Origin: Nocardia vulneris
Lineage (GTDB): Bacteria > Actinomycetota > Actinomycetes > Mycobacteriales > Mycobacteriaceae
Length of the DNA: 64,000 nt
Direction of reading: 5' to 3'
Assembly: GCF_001613425.1 (NCBI RefSeq)
Contig: NZ_BDCI01000053.1
Location: 1 to 64,000, forward strand
Translations under genes and position numbers: made by a program
In this document: piece after piece, positions 50,889 through 58,872 of the stretch
How the letters are laid out: each line of letters opens with the position of its first letter
Numbering within the stretch: position 1 is the first letter of the stretch
Notes under the pieces: generated by a model
The model's database searches: none
Seen by the model: the letters and a program-made list of their open reading frames with translations, nothing else
Told to the model about the DNA's origin: nothing

Positions 50889-51587
50889 GTGCAACCGTCC
50901 CACCCCAATCGACCCGCATCGCCCAGGGAGCGCTTGGCCACCGCTCGGCTCTATCTCTGTACCGACGCCCGGCGGGAAAAGGGCGACCTCGCCAAGTTCG
51001 CCGAAGCCGCGCTCGCGGGTGGGGTCGACATCATCCAGCTCCGCGACAAGGGTTCGCCCGGCGAGGCGAAGTTCGGTCCGCTGGAGGCACGGGCCGAGCT
51101 CGGCGCGCTGGCCGAACTGAAGGCCGCGGCCCGCAGGCACGGCGCGCTGGTCGCGGTGAACGACCGCGCCGATATCGCGCTGGCCGCCGGCGCCGACATC
51201 CTGCACCTCGGGCAGGGCGATCTGCCGCCCTGGTACGCCCGCCGCATCCTGGGCCAGGACGTGGTGATCGGCCGCTCCACGCACAACCGCGCACAGGCCG
51301 GTCTCGCCGCGATCGACGAGCACATCGACTACTTCTGCACCGGCCCGGTGTACGCGACACCGACCAAGCCGGGCCGCCAGGCCGCGGGCATCGACCTGGT
51401 CCGGTCCACCTCCGACGCCCACCCGACCCGGCCCTGGTTCGCGATCGGCGGCATCGACGCGCACAACCTGCCGGAGGTGCTCGGCGCGGGCGCGACCCGC
51501 ATCGTGGTGGTCCGCGCGATCACCGCGGCCGACGATCCGCAATCGGCGGCCCGAGCTCTGAAGACCGCGCTCCTCGCGAACGCCTGA
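50889..51587 (+). CDS. thiE: thiamine-phosphate synthase ThiE
   Basis: A 232-residue TIM-barrel enzyme that couples HMP-PP and thiazole phosphate to thiamine phosphate. Visible motifs are GGVDIIQLRDKG, VAVNDRADIALAAGADILHLG, IGRSTHN, GPVYATPTK and the phosphate site AIGGI. The GTG at 50889 gives a short polar extension before ARLYLCTDARR. It diverges from thiO with a 169-bp gap, the same layout as Rv0414c/Rv0415. I see no THI-box/TPP-riboswitch signature in the gap on either strand. Confidence 0.94.
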   Translation: MQPSHPNRPASPRERLATARLYLCTDARREKGDLAKFAEAALAGGVDIIQLRDKGSPGEAKFGPLEARAELGALAELKAAARRHGALVAVNDRADIALAAGADILHLGQGDLPPWYARRILGQDVVIGRSTHNRAQAGLAAIDEHIDYFCTGPVYATPTKPGRQAAGIDLVRSTSDAHPTRPWFAIGGIDAHNLPEVLGAGATRIVVVRAITAADDPQSAARALKTALLANA

Positions 51588-51633
51588 CCGCTCGAACAGC
51601 GTGCGGCGGTGGCAGTTCCGATGCTCGGCACCC

Positions 51634-52299
51634 TCAGGAGAGCACTTGGCCCCTGGTGAGCGACAGCACGGTGCCCGCCGCCGCGTCGTCGGACGGGGCG
51701 TCGGTGATGCGTGCGCAGTCACCGGGGCCGTCGGGATCGGTGTGCAACCAGAAGAAGCCGCGGGCCGCGAGGTCGACGGTGCGCGGCAGCGCCGCGGCGA
51801 CGGCCCGGTCCTCGTCGAGTTCCTCGAGGCAGATCCGGGCCGGCGCGGCACGCAGGCCGGGCCAGGCGGCGGCGAAGCCCGGATGCAGCAGCCGCGCTTC
51901 GACCTCGGCCTCCGGAATCCAGGCGAGTTCGGAACTCTCGCGGTTGCGGCTGGTCGGCAGCGTGCGGCCGGCGTCGGCGATCACCGTCGTGTAGGTCCAG
52001 CCGCTCTGTGCGGCCGCGGTCACCCGCTCGCTGCGCACCCGGACATCGGCGGGATCGATGCCCGCTTCCTCCCAGGCCTCGCGCACCGCGGCGTGCACCG
52101 GGGTCTCGTGACTGTCCCGGGCGCCGCCGGGCAGGGCCCAGGTGCCGCCCTGATGACTCCACGCCGCCCGATGCTGCATCAGCACCGCCGAGCCGCCGTC
52201 GGTGAGCGGCGCGCGCAGCAGCAGCCCCGCGGCGCCGAAGCGGCCCCAGTGTTTCAATCCGTCGGGCCCCCGCGACCACCCGTCACCGTCACCACGCAT
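51634..52299 (-). CDS. Nudix hydrolase (MutT3-like)
   Basis: A 221-residue Nudix protein. The Nudix box is complete: G-A-R-D-S-H-E, then REAWEEAGI, following TWALPGG. The box hydrolyses nucleoside-diphosphate-linked compounds with Mg. Position between thiE and glnX matches mutT3 (Rv0413), whose relatives remove oxidised nucleotides such as 8-oxo-dGTP, so the same role is inferred. A longer C-terminal part (RTVDLAARGFFWLHTDPDG) is shared with that subgroup. It is convergent with thiE. Confidence 0.88.
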   Translation of the reverse strand: MRGDGDGWSRGPDGLKHWGRFGAAGLLLRAPLTDGGSAVLMQHRAAWSHQGGTWALPGGARDSHETPVHAAVREAWEEAGIDPADVRVRSERVTAAAQSGWTYTTVIADAGRTLPTSRNRESSELAWIPEAEVEARLLHPGFAAAWPGLRAAPARICLEELDEDRAVAAALPRTVDLAARGFFWLHTDPDGPGDCARITDAPSDDAAAGTVLSLTRGQVLS

Positions 52300-52480
52300 C
52301 TCGTACCCATCTTCATCCAGCCGTCCCCGGACCTACCGCTGACTGCCAACCAGGGGTATTTCACACGCCACGGCGCCACTACGACCACAATAAACTCCGC
52401 ACCAGCACACGCGGAGCGATCGACCGGTCGGTCGAACCGTCGAGAAATCCGCGGATACGGCCCAGACTGAGGAGGTGGAC

Positions 52481-53869
52481 ATGGCTCGAACCGGGCAGAC
52501 AACGACAGCACTACGACCGTCGTCGATCGCCGAGCCGGCCGCTGCGGACAGTCCGGCGGCCCTGCGGGTCGCGCTCGTGCGCGAACAGTTCGACCCCGCC
52601 CGGCTGCGACTGTTCGCCCGCTCCTCGCCCGGCCGGTTGATCGCGATCGGACTGCTGCTCATCACATTGTGTGTGGCCGCGGGCTGGGTGACCGGCGCGA
52701 CCGTGGGCGACCGGCAGCAGGCACTCACTGTCCTGCTCGACGACACCGAACCGGATTCCTACTCCGCGCACCGCCTCTACACCTCGCTGTCCATCGCCGA
52801 CGCCGCGGCGAGCACCGCGTTCATCGCGGGCGGGCTGGAGCCGCAGACGGTGCGCGATCGCTATACCCAGGCGATCGGTGAGGCGGCCGCGGAACTGGTC
52901 GCGCAGACCGGCCACACCCGGGGCGCCGGGGCGGGCGTGGCCGACACGACCGACACGAACCTCCGGATCGGAATTGCCACCCGGTTGCCGGTGTACACGG
53001 GCCTCATCGAGACCGCGCGGACCAACAACCGCAGCGGTTATCCGGTCGGCGGCGCGTATCTGAGCGAAGCGTCCAACCAGATGCAGACCGATGTGCTGCC
53101 GATGGCCGAGGAACTTCAGAACCGGCGTTCGGCGGCGGTGACCGAGGCCCAGCGCAACCATGTCCGGCCCCCGTGGACCGCGATCGTGCTGCTGATCCTC
53201 GCGCTGACGGCGTTGGTGTGGGCGCAGTTCGATCTCGCGAAGCGCTGGCGCCGGGTGCTCAACCCCGGGCTGCTGCTCGCCTCGGCGGCGGTGGTCGTGC
53301 TGCTGGTGTGGACCGTGGTCGCGGGCGCGATCTCGGCCACCTCGATGATTCGCGCCCGCGACGACGGCGCGGTGCCCGCCTCGCGGCTGACCGAGAGCCG
53401 GATCCTGGCCCAGCAGGCCCGCTCCGCGGAAACGCTGAAACTGGCCCGCCGCGATGCCACCGGCGACTACGACCGCACCTTCGACGCGAACATCGCCCGC
53501 CTCGCCGACCTGCTCGGCGGGTATCCGAGTTCCGCGCCCGCCGCCGAAGACGTGCGCAATGCCGTTCCGGCACTGTCCCGTTGGCGGGTCGCACACCAGC
53601 GGATGAACGACACCCTGGCCCGCGGCGACTTCAACGGTGCGGCGACGGTGGCGACCGGCCCGGGCGCGGCCGACGCCGCGGCGCAGGTCGAGGCGCTGGA
53701 CAGCGCACTGGAAAAGGGCATCGACAAGACGCGTAATACGTTACGGGACAAGATATTCCGCGCCGCCTGGGTGCTCGACTTCATGGGCCCCGGGGCGTTG
53801 CTGCTCGGCATCGTGGCCGCGGGCTGCGTCGGAATCGGCCTCTGGCCTCGATTACGGGAGTACCGATGA
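52481..53869 (+). CDS. glnX: membrane protein GlnX
   Basis: A 462-residue protein with an N-terminal cytoplasmic tail, a first helix (about 46-66, LIAIGLLLITLCVAAGWVTGA) and a large extracytoplasmic helical region. A central pair of helices (about 223-240 and 260-285) and a final helix (DFMGPGALLLGIVAAGCVGIG) follow. In mycobacteria GlnX works with the lipoprotein GlnH to sense aspartate/glutamate-type amino acids outside the cell and to stimulate PknG. ATG 52481 follows GAGGAGGTGG. Its stop overlaps the glnH start by 4 bp. The 181-bp gap before it is AT-rich near TTCACACG and holds the operon promoter. Confidence 0.9.
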   Translation: MARTGQTTTALRPSSIAEPAAADSPAALRVALVREQFDPARLRLFARSSPGRLIAIGLLLITLCVAAGWVTGATVGDRQQALTVLLDDTEPDSYSAHRLYTSLSIADAAASTAFIAGGLEPQTVRDRYTQAIGEAAAELVAQTGHTRGAGAGVADTTDTNLRIGIATRLPVYTGLIETARTNNRSGYPVGGAYLSEASNQMQTDVLPMAEELQNRRSAAVTEAQRNHVRPPWTAIVLLILALTALVWAQFDLAKRWRRVLNPGLLLASAAVVVLLVWTVVAGAISATSMIRARDDGAVPASRLTESRILAQQARSAETLKLARRDATGDYDRTFDANIARLADLLGGYPSSAPAAEDVRNAVPALSRWRVAHQRMNDTLARGDFNGAATVATGPGAADAAAQVEALDSALEKGIDKTRNTLRDKIFRAAWVLDFMGPGALLLGIVAAGCVGIGLWPRLREYR

Positions 53870-54846
53870 GACCCGGCCGCGGCCTGCTCGCCGCCACGCT
53901 CGCCGCCGTCGCGCTGCTCGGCGGTTGTACGAGCCAACCCGCCGCACCCTTGCCGACCAACACGACCAAGTACACCGAACCGCCCTATCCGGCCAAAGCC
54001 ATTCCGGTACTGACGGATTCGCCGTTCTCCTCGGACAAGGCGCCGCAATGCGGCGACCCGACATTGAGCCTGCGCCCCACCGGCGCCGCGGCCGGGGCAC
54101 GCGGTCCGAGCATCGACGCGATCCGGGCCCGCGGTCGCCTGCTCGTCGGATTGGACGCGGGCAGTAACCTTTTCAGCTTCCGCGACCCGATCACCGGGTC
54201 CATCGTCGGCTTCGACTCCGATATCGCCCGCGAGGTCGCGCGCGATCTGCTCGGCAGCCCGGACCTGGTCGAGTACCGGATGCTCGGCTCCGCCGACCGG
54301 GAGATCGCCCTGCAGAGCCACGATGTGGACATCGTGGCCAAGACCATGACGATCACCTGTGAGCGGCGGCAGCGGGTCACCTTCTCCACCGTTTATCTGC
54401 ACTCCTATCAGCGGGTGCTCGCGTTCAAGAACTCCGGGATCAACGGTGTCGGCGATCTGGCGGGTAAGCGGGTGTGCGTGGTGCGCGGCACCACGTCGCT
54501 GGATCGCATCCGCGTGCAGCAGCCCGCCGCCACCATTCTCACCGTGCCCAACTGGGCCGACTGCCTGGTCGTGCTGCAGCAGGGCCAGGTCGACGCGGTG
54601 ACCACCGACGACTCCATCCTCGCCGGATTGGCCGCACAGGACCCCTACACGCAGGTGGTCGGCGACAAGATCAGCGTGGAGCCGTACGGCATCGGCATCC
54701 CCAAGGGCGACGACGACCTGGTGCGGTTCGTGAACGGCACCCTGGAGCGCATTCGCAACGACGGGACCTGGGATCGCTTCTACCGCCAGTGGTTGTCCGT
54801 CCTCGGTCCGTCGCCCGGTCCGCCCGCACCGAACTACCTGGACTGA
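53866..54846 (+). CDS. glnH: amino-acid-binding lipoprotein GlnH
   Basis: A 326-residue solute-binding protein. The lipobox LLGGC makes C21 the lipidated residue after a typical signal peptide. A Pro-rich linker leads to the two-lobe SBP3 domain (RLLVGLDAGSNLFSFRDPITG, GFDSDIAREVARDLLG, ALQSHDVDIVAKTMTIT and GTTSLDRIRVQQPAATIL). It sits in the envelope, binds acidic amino acids or glutamine in the M. tuberculosis homologue, and signals through GlnX. The start overlaps glnX (ATGA) and the stop lies 6 bp before pknG. Confidence 0.92.
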   Translation: MRPGRGLLAATLAAVALLGGCTSQPAAPLPTNTTKYTEPPYPAKAIPVLTDSPFSSDKAPQCGDPTLSLRPTGAAAGARGPSIDAIRARGRLLVGLDAGSNLFSFRDPITGSIVGFDSDIAREVARDLLGSPDLVEYRMLGSADREIALQSHDVDIVAKTMTITCERRQRVTFSTVYLHSYQRVLAFKNSGINGVGDLAGKRVCVVRGTTSLDRIRVQQPAATILTVPNWADCLVVLQQGQVDAVTTDDSILAGLAAQDPYTQVVGDKISVEPYGIGIPKGDDDLVRFVNGTLERIRNDGTWDRFYRQWLSVLGPSPGPPAPNYLD

Positions 54847-54852
54847 CCGCCG

Positions 54853-57255
54853 ATGAACGACTCCGACGATCCTTCCCTCGACGCGGACGAAAGCGCCGCC
54901 GCCCCGGGCGGTTCGACCGCTTCGTCCGATGTGACGGTGCACTCGAACCGCACGCCGAAACCGGCCGCCCCCGCGGCGAACTCGGCCGCCGAACCGCCGC
55001 ACACCGAGTTGGCCAGGGCCGCGAGCCGTCCGGCCAAGTCCGCCGCGGCCGCGGAAACCGTCGTCGGCGTGGAACGGCCCAATTCGGAGCCGGGTTCGGC
55101 GGCGACCATGCGCACCTCCGGCCGCAGCTTCCGGACCGCGCGCTCGCGGCCGACGGTGCGCAGGCTCGGCGGCGGACTGGTGCCCATCCAATCGGTCGCC
55201 CCCGCGGACCCGCGGGCCGCGGTGCTCACCGACCCGGTGGTGTCGGAGGGCAGGCGGTTCTGCTGGCGCTGTGGCAGCCCGGTCGGCCGGGCCAGTGCGA
55301 CCCGCCCCGCGGTCACCGCCGGGACCTGCGAAACCTGTTCGGCTCCTTATGATTTCCGGCCGTCGCTGCACGAGGGCGATATGGTGTCCGGCCAGTACGA
55401 GGTGCAGGGTTGTATCGCGCACGGCGGGCTCGGCTGGATCTACCTGGCCATCGACCGCAACGTCAGCGATCGCTGGGTGGTGCTCAAGGGCCTGCTGCAC
55501 GCCGGTGACGCGGAAGCGCAGGCCGTGGCCGTCGCCGAACGCCAATTCCTCGCCGAGGTGGCCCACCCCAGCATCGTGAAGATCCACAACTTCGTCGAGC
55601 ACACCGACGACGACGGTGCGCCGATCGGCTACATCGTGATGGAGTACGTCGGCGGGCGCTCCCTGCGCGACATCCTCAATTCCTATGCGCGGCCGCATCG
55701 GATGCCGGTCGCCGAGGCGATCGCGTACCTGCTCGAAATCCTGCCCGCGCTGGACTATCTGCACAACATCGGGCTGACCTACAACGACCTCAAGCCGGAC
55801 AACATCATGGTCACCGAGGATCAGGTCAAGCTGATCGACCTCGGCGCCGTCGCCACCATCGAATCCTACGGAAACCTGTACGGCACCAGGGGATTCCAGG
55901 CGCCCGAGATCGCCAAGACCGGCCCGACCGTCGCCTCGGACATCTACACCGTCGGCCGCACTCTGGCCGTGCTGACGCTGGAGATGCCGATGGAGCAGGG
56001 GCGCTACCTCGACGGCATCCCCGACCCCGCCGACCATCCCCTGCTCGAGCGCTACGAGTTCTTCCACCGCTTGCTGCTCTGCGCCACCGATCCCGATCCC
56101 GAGCGCCGCTTCCCGTCCGCCCGCGCGATGTCGGCGCAGCTGTCCGGGGTGCTGCGCGAAATTCTGGCGCTGGACACCGATACCGAACATCCGCAGCTGT
56201 CGACGGTGTTCGGCCCGCAGCGCGGCAGCTTCGGCACCGAGGAAGTGATCAGCCAGACCGACGCCTACGCCGACGGCCAGGGGCGCAGTAAACAGCTCGA
56301 GGCGCGCGAAGTCGTTGCGGCGCTGCCTACTCCGCTGCTCGATTCGGCCGATCCGTCGGCGCCGCTGCTCGCCTCGACGGTGCATCCCGAACCGGAGCAG
56401 TCGCTCGAAGCATTGCGCACCGCCCGCGAACGCGCCGAGTCCGATCCCGGCAACGTCCCGGAGACCTTGGATCTGGAACTGGCGCTGGCCGAGGCCCGGG
56501 TGCGGCTAGACCTCGGCGAGTCGGCGGCGGTGCTGCCCCTGCTCGCCCGATTGCCCGACAACGATTGGCGAGTCGACTGGTATCGCGGCCTGGCGCAGCT
56601 GCTCGACCTGGCCTACGAGCCCGCCTTCGCCAGCTTCGACGAGGTGCTGCGGGTGCTGCCCGGCGAGATCGGGCCCAAACTGGCCTTGGCCGCCACCGCG
56701 GAATTGATACTGCAGCAGTGGGATTCGCCGGATCCGGAGCAATGGCGGCGCTACGCCGAGAAGTTCTACGACACCGTATGGCGCACCGACCGAGCGGTGG
56801 TGAGCGCCGCCTTCGGCCTGGCCAGGCAGCTGGCCGCGGCCGACCGGGTGACCGACGCCGTACACGCGCTCGATGAAGTACCCGCCGCCTCACGGCATTT
56901 CACCACCGCGCGGATGACCGCGGTGCTCTTGCTGCTCACCGCCGCCCCGGTGGCCGAACTGGACGAGGCCACCCTGCACATCTCGGCGTCGCGGGTGTCG
57001 AGCCTGCCCGCCGGCGAGGGGCGCGCGGTCCAGATGCGCGTCCTCGTGCTCGGCGCGGCGCTGGCCTGGCTGCAGGCGGGCAACACCCCGAAACGCGCGG
57101 ACGCCACGCTTTTCGGCGCTCCGTTCACCGAACGCGACCTGCGGATGGGCACCGAGGCGGGCCTGCGCGCCCTGGCCCGCAGCGCACCGGGCCGCAACCA
57201 TCGCTACGCCCTGGTCGACCTGGCGAACTCGATCCGCGCCAAAACCTGGGTGTGA
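54853..57255 (+). CDS. pknG: serine/threonine protein kinase PknG
   Basis: An 800-residue soluble kinase with the PknG layout. Residues about 1-110 are a disordered Ala/Pro-rich tail and about 130-170 are a rubredoxin-like metal site (C137-WR-C140 and C159-ET-C162). The kinase domain spans about 178-450, with Lys in VVLKG (K212) and the catalytic loop YNDLKPDNIM (D312, non-RD type). LIDLGAV (D329) replaces DFG. A TPR-rich domain forms the C-terminus. PknG phosphorylates GarA/OdhI to shift 2-oxoglutarate metabolism toward glutamate use. It lies 6 bp after glnH, completing the sensing operon. Confidence 0.96.
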   Translation: MNDSDDPSLDADESAAAPGGSTASSDVTVHSNRTPKPAAPAANSAAEPPHTELARAASRPAKSAAAAETVVGVERPNSEPGSAATMRTSGRSFRTARSRPTVRRLGGGLVPIQSVAPADPRAAVLTDPVVSEGRRFCWRCGSPVGRASATRPAVTAGTCETCSAPYDFRPSLHEGDMVSGQYEVQGCIAHGGLGWIYLAIDRNVSDRWVVLKGLLHAGDAEAQAVAVAERQFLAEVAHPSIVKIHNFVEHTDDDGAPIGYIVMEYVGGRSLRDILNSYARPHRMPVAEAIAYLLEILPALDYLHNIGLTYNDLKPDNIMVTEDQVKLIDLGAVATIESYGNLYGTRGFQAPEIAKTGPTVASDIYTVGRTLAVLTLEMPMEQGRYLDGIPDPADHPLLERYEFFHRLLLCATDPDPERRFPSARAMSAQLSGVLREILALDTDTEHPQLSTVFGPQRGSFGTEEVISQTDAYADGQGRSKQLEAREVVAALPTPLLDSADPSAPLLASTVHPEPEQSLEALRTARERAESDPGNVPETLDLELALAEARVRLDLGESAAVLPLLARLPDNDWRVDWYRGLAQLLDLAYEPAFASFDEVLRVLPGEIGPKLALAATAELILQQWDSPDPEQWRRYAEKFYDTVWRTDRAVVSAAFGLARQLAAADRVTDAVHALDEVPAASRHFTTARMTAVLLLLTAAPVAELDEATLHISASRVSSLPAGEGRAVQMRVLVLGAALAWLQAGNTPKRADATLFGAPFTERDLRMGTEAGLRALARSAPGRNHRYALVDLANSIRAKTWV

Positions 57256-57461
57256 GCGGCACACTCACGAAAATCTCATACTGCGTCCGGCAGAGTCGGC
57301 GGCGGATCAGGTTCATCCGGCCTACCGGGCGCCGATCCGCCGCAACCCTCCCGGGACCCGATGCCCTCGCGGACCCGGTACACGACACCCGGACTGCCCT
57401 CCGGCCCGTGCCGCGGCGGACGACGCGTCCGGTGGGCCAGCTGCTCCGAGCGGCGGATCCG

Positions 57462-57490
57462 GCCCGGTCGGTCTTCCCTCCCGACCGGGC
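57462..57490. terminator. bidirectional hairpin between pknG and ackA
   Basis: A perfect 10-bp GC stem (GCCCGGTCGG / CCGACCGGGC) with a 9-nt loop lies in the 297-bp gap between the convergent genes. It is 63 bp after the ackA stop and about 207 bp after pknG. The rest of the gap shows no gene. Confidence 0.65.
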
Positions 57491-57552
57491 ACCCGCCGCA
57501 GCATCCCGGCTTCCGCGCGGACCGAAAACTGGCCGCCGATAAGGTAATTCGA

Positions 57553-58770
57553 CTAGCGAGGCGCTTCCGCCGCGGCGACGCCGTGCGCCGCACGGGCGAT
57601 CGCCAACTCTTCGTTCGTCGGCACGACCAGTACCGCCACCGCCGCGTCCGGCGGTGAAATGCGCCGCGCAGTGCGGTCTTTCGCGGTGTTCGCGGCCGCG
57701 TCGACCTCGATGCCGAAGCGGGACAGGCCCGCCAGCGCGTCCGCGCGCACCTGCGGGCTGTTCTCGCCGACGCCCGCGGTGAAGGTGATCGCGTCGACGC
57801 CGCCCAGATCGACCAGGTAGGCGCCGAGGTAGCGGCGCAGCCGGTGGATGTAGACGTCGTAGGCGAGGCGCGCGGCGCCGTCACCGCTGTCGATGAGGCG
57901 TTGCAATTCACGGAAGTCGTTCACCCCCGACAGACCCTTGATGCCGGAATCCCGGTTGAGCAGGGTGTCGATCTGATCGATATCCATGTTCGCGGAACGC
58001 ACCAGGTGCGCGACGATGCCGGGATCGAGGTCACCGGACCTGGTCCCCATCACCAGACCCTCCAGCGGAGTGAGCCCCATCGTGGTGTCGACCGGGCGGC
58101 CGCCGCGGATCGCCGAGGCCGACGCACCGTTACCCAGATGGAAGACGATCTGGTTCAGCTCCGCCGGATCGCGGCCGAGCAGCTCGGCGACCTGCCCGGA
58201 AACGTACTCGTGCGAGGTGCCGTGGAAGCCGTACTTGCGGATGCCGTGCGCGGCAGCGACTTTCGCGTCGATCGCGTAGGTCTTCGCGGCCGCGGGCAGG
58301 CCGTGGAAGAACGCGGTGTCGAACACCGCGACCTGCGGCACGCCGGGCAGCAGCGTGCGCGCGCTCTCGATGCCGGCCACGTTCGCCGGATTGTGCAGTG
58401 GGGCAAGCGAAGACAGCTTCGAGATCGCCGCGACCACCTCGTCGTCGATCAATGTCGGCCGATAGAACACCTCACCGCCGTGCACCACCCGGTGCCCGAC
58501 CGCCCGCACGCCCGCCTCGGCCAGGTCGTGCCCGGTATCGGCGAACATCTCGAAGACCAGCCGCAATCCGGCGGTGTGATCGGCGATCGGACCGCGATGC
58601 TCGGTGGTCTCGCCGTCGGCGTGATGCTCGATCCCGCCGTTCTCCTCGCCGATCCGCTCGACCATGCCGGACGCGGTGACCACGCTCGACTCCGGATCCA
58701 GGAGTTGGTATTTGATGGACGACGAGCCGGAATTGATCACCAGCACCAGGTCGTCGGCAGGTGTACTCAT
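57553..58770 (-). CDS. ackA: acetate kinase
   Basis: A 405-residue ASKHA-fold kinase. Motifs follow the family order: VLVINSGSSSIKYQL, GHRVVHGGEVF, FDTAFFHGLP, YGFHGTSHEYV, FHLGNGASASAI, GLTPLEGLVMGTRSGDLDPG and FTAGVGENS. It converts acetyl phosphate plus ADP to acetate plus ATP, or the reverse. The ATG at 58770 follows AGGAGG. It lies 102 bp downstream of pta on the same strand, the order seen in M. tuberculosis (Rv0408-Rv0409), and the pair is likely one operon. Confidence 0.96.
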   Translation of the reverse strand: MSTPADDLVLVINSGSSSIKYQLLDPESSVVTASGMVERIGEENGGIEHHADGETTEHRGPIADHTAGLRLVFEMFADTGHDLAEAGVRAVGHRVVHGGEVFYRPTLIDDEVVAAISKLSSLAPLHNPANVAGIESARTLLPGVPQVAVFDTAFFHGLPAAAKTYAIDAKVAAAHGIRKYGFHGTSHEYVSGQVAELLGRDPAELNQIVFHLGNGASASAIRGGRPVDTTMGLTPLEGLVMGTRSGDLDPGIVAHLVRSANMDIDQIDTLLNRDSGIKGLSGVNDFRELQRLIDSGDGAARLAYDVYIHRLRRYLGAYLVDLGGVDAITFTAGVGENSPQVRADALAGLSRFGIEVDAAANTAKDRTARRISPPDAAVAVLVVPTNEELAIARAAHGVAAAEAPR

Positions 58771-58872
58771 CAGTCCTCCTGTGTTCCGCGGGTGCTCCGC
58801 ACTCCCTCGGCAACCACCGGCGCCGTACCTCTGTTCCGTAGCGCGCACCGGCTGTGGCCGACGAGACACACC

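Noticed and set aside
50720..50941. N-terminal extension of ThiO
   Set aside because: It overlaps the divergent thiE start. The FAD motif begins right after the ATG at 50719, which has its own ribosome site.
53467..56385. 972-codon open frame antisense to glnX, glnH and pknG
   Set aside because: Its translation is Arg/Gly/His-rich low-complexity sequence without motifs. It mirrors three well-supported genes and is a GC-skew shadow.
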